The notes beneath the pieces are model-generated. The model worked only from the letters and a program-made list of their open reading frames with translations. It was not told the origin of the DNA and did not search any database. This document shows positions 5,567 to 5,863 of a stretch of 5,863 bases of DNA, one piece after another. This DNA is from an uncultured Erysipelotrichaceae bacterium (GTDB taxonomy: Bacteria > Bacillota_I > Bacilli_A > Erysipelotrichales > Erysipelotrichaceae). The stretch is from contig CAKUTY010000092.1 in assembly GCA_934692455.1 (NCBI GenBank), forward strand, positions 1-5,863, in the 5' to 3' direction. Numbering within the stretch: position 1 is the stretch's first letter; each line of letters begins with the position of its first letter. The translations under genes and the position numbers were made by a program.

Positions 5567-5607
5567 AAAATGGTGAAAGGGTTATTCCTTAGTAGCCATT
5601 TTTGTTT
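5567..5607 (+). terminator. Intrinsic terminator closing the beta-glucoside operon
   Basis: AAAATGG (5567-5573) pairs with CCATTTT (5596-5602). An inner AAGG/CCTT stem (5577-5580 with 5587-5590) caps it around a six-base loop, with an internal loop between the two. The 3' side runs into a T-rich tract (TTTTTGTTT). It lies 30 nt after the glucosidase stop and 16 nt before the next start codon. Confidence 0.72.
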
Positions 5608-5623
5608 AATAGAAGGGGGCATG

Positions 5624-5863
5624 ATGAAGAAAATAACAGTTAAGAGTTTAATCATATATTTTAGTGGTTTAGTTATTTTATGTTTAGGAACTGTTTTAAA
5701 TACTAAAACAAATTTAGGTGTAGCGGCGATAAGCGGCGTTTCTTATGTTTTATCAAAGACTACAAGTTTAACGCTAGGTACCGCAACATTTCTAATTTTT
5801 TGTATATTTATCATTATGCAGTGGCTTATAAATAAGAAGATTGATTTATTAACGGTATTACAA
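5624..5863 (+). CDS. YczE/YitT-like (DUF6198-type) integral membrane protein, N-terminal part, cut by window end
   Basis: Eighty codons are open to the right edge. The product begins MKKITVKSLIIYFSG and has hydrophobic segments at about 8-25 and 50-69. The stretch between them has the form LGVAAISGVSYVLSKTTSLTLGT (31-53), then a Q-W-L-I-N-K-K turn and LLTVLQ. Small-residue Gly/Ser/Val motifs of this form are typical of YczE/YyaS/YitT-like membrane proteins of Bacillota, whose function is mostly unknown. Of the tandem ATGs at 5621 and 5624 the second is preferred: AAGGGG (5613-5618) leaves five bases to it but only two to the first. It lies beyond the operon terminator, so it is probably a separate unit. 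Family assignment rests on remembered motifs over a fragment. Confidence 0.65.
   Translation, partial: MKKITVKSLIIYFSGLVILCLGTVLNTKTNLGVAAISGVSYVLSKTTSLTLGTATFLIFCIFIIMQWLINKKIDLLTVLQ

Overview
The window is low-GC DNA with Bacillota-type signals: strong purine-rich Shine-Dalgarno sites, a TTGACA-type promoter, a CcpA-type cre, a LicT/BglG RNA antitermination switch, and AT-rich codon choice. A gut or host-associated Clostridia/Erysipelotrichia-like species is a reasonable guess, but the sequence does not fix the genus.

Positions 3-1708 are a complete IS30-family insertion sequence, bounded by perfect 29-bp terminal inverted repeats. Its transposase is on the minus strand in two overlapping pieces: an N-terminal helix-turn-helix ORF (1562-1308) and an ORF with an intact DDE catalytic domain (1363-278). 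The break lies at a run of five G on the coding strand. Only two bases of left flank are visible, and no target-site duplication can be recognised.

Positions 1709-5607 hold a classic aryl-beta-glucoside/cellobiose utilisation operon on the plus strand. A promoter (1724-1751) is followed by a near-consensus cre site, a RAT hairpin and a terminator that shares bases with the RAT. Then come a BglG/LicT-type antiterminator with two PRDs (GTG start at 1860), a PTS permease with IIB and IIC domains but no IIA (2742-4127), and a GH1 6-phospho-beta-glucosidase (4130-5536). The inferred logic: EIIBC imports and phosphorylates the beta-glucoside using IIA supplied from elsewhere; the GH1 enzyme splits the 6-phosphoglucoside; the antiterminator, controlled by PTS phosphorylation of its PRD histidines, opens the leader terminator when substrate is present; CcpA at the cre would shut initiation when better sugars are available.

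After a terminator (5567-5607), which overlaps a possible promoter, the window ends inside the first 80 codons of a membrane protein resembling the YczE/YitT (DUF6198-like) group.

I see no CRISPR, tRNA, rRNA or defence system. The window is a conventional sugar operon next to an insertion sequence. The points of interest are regulatory architecture and the state of the transposase, not a new system.
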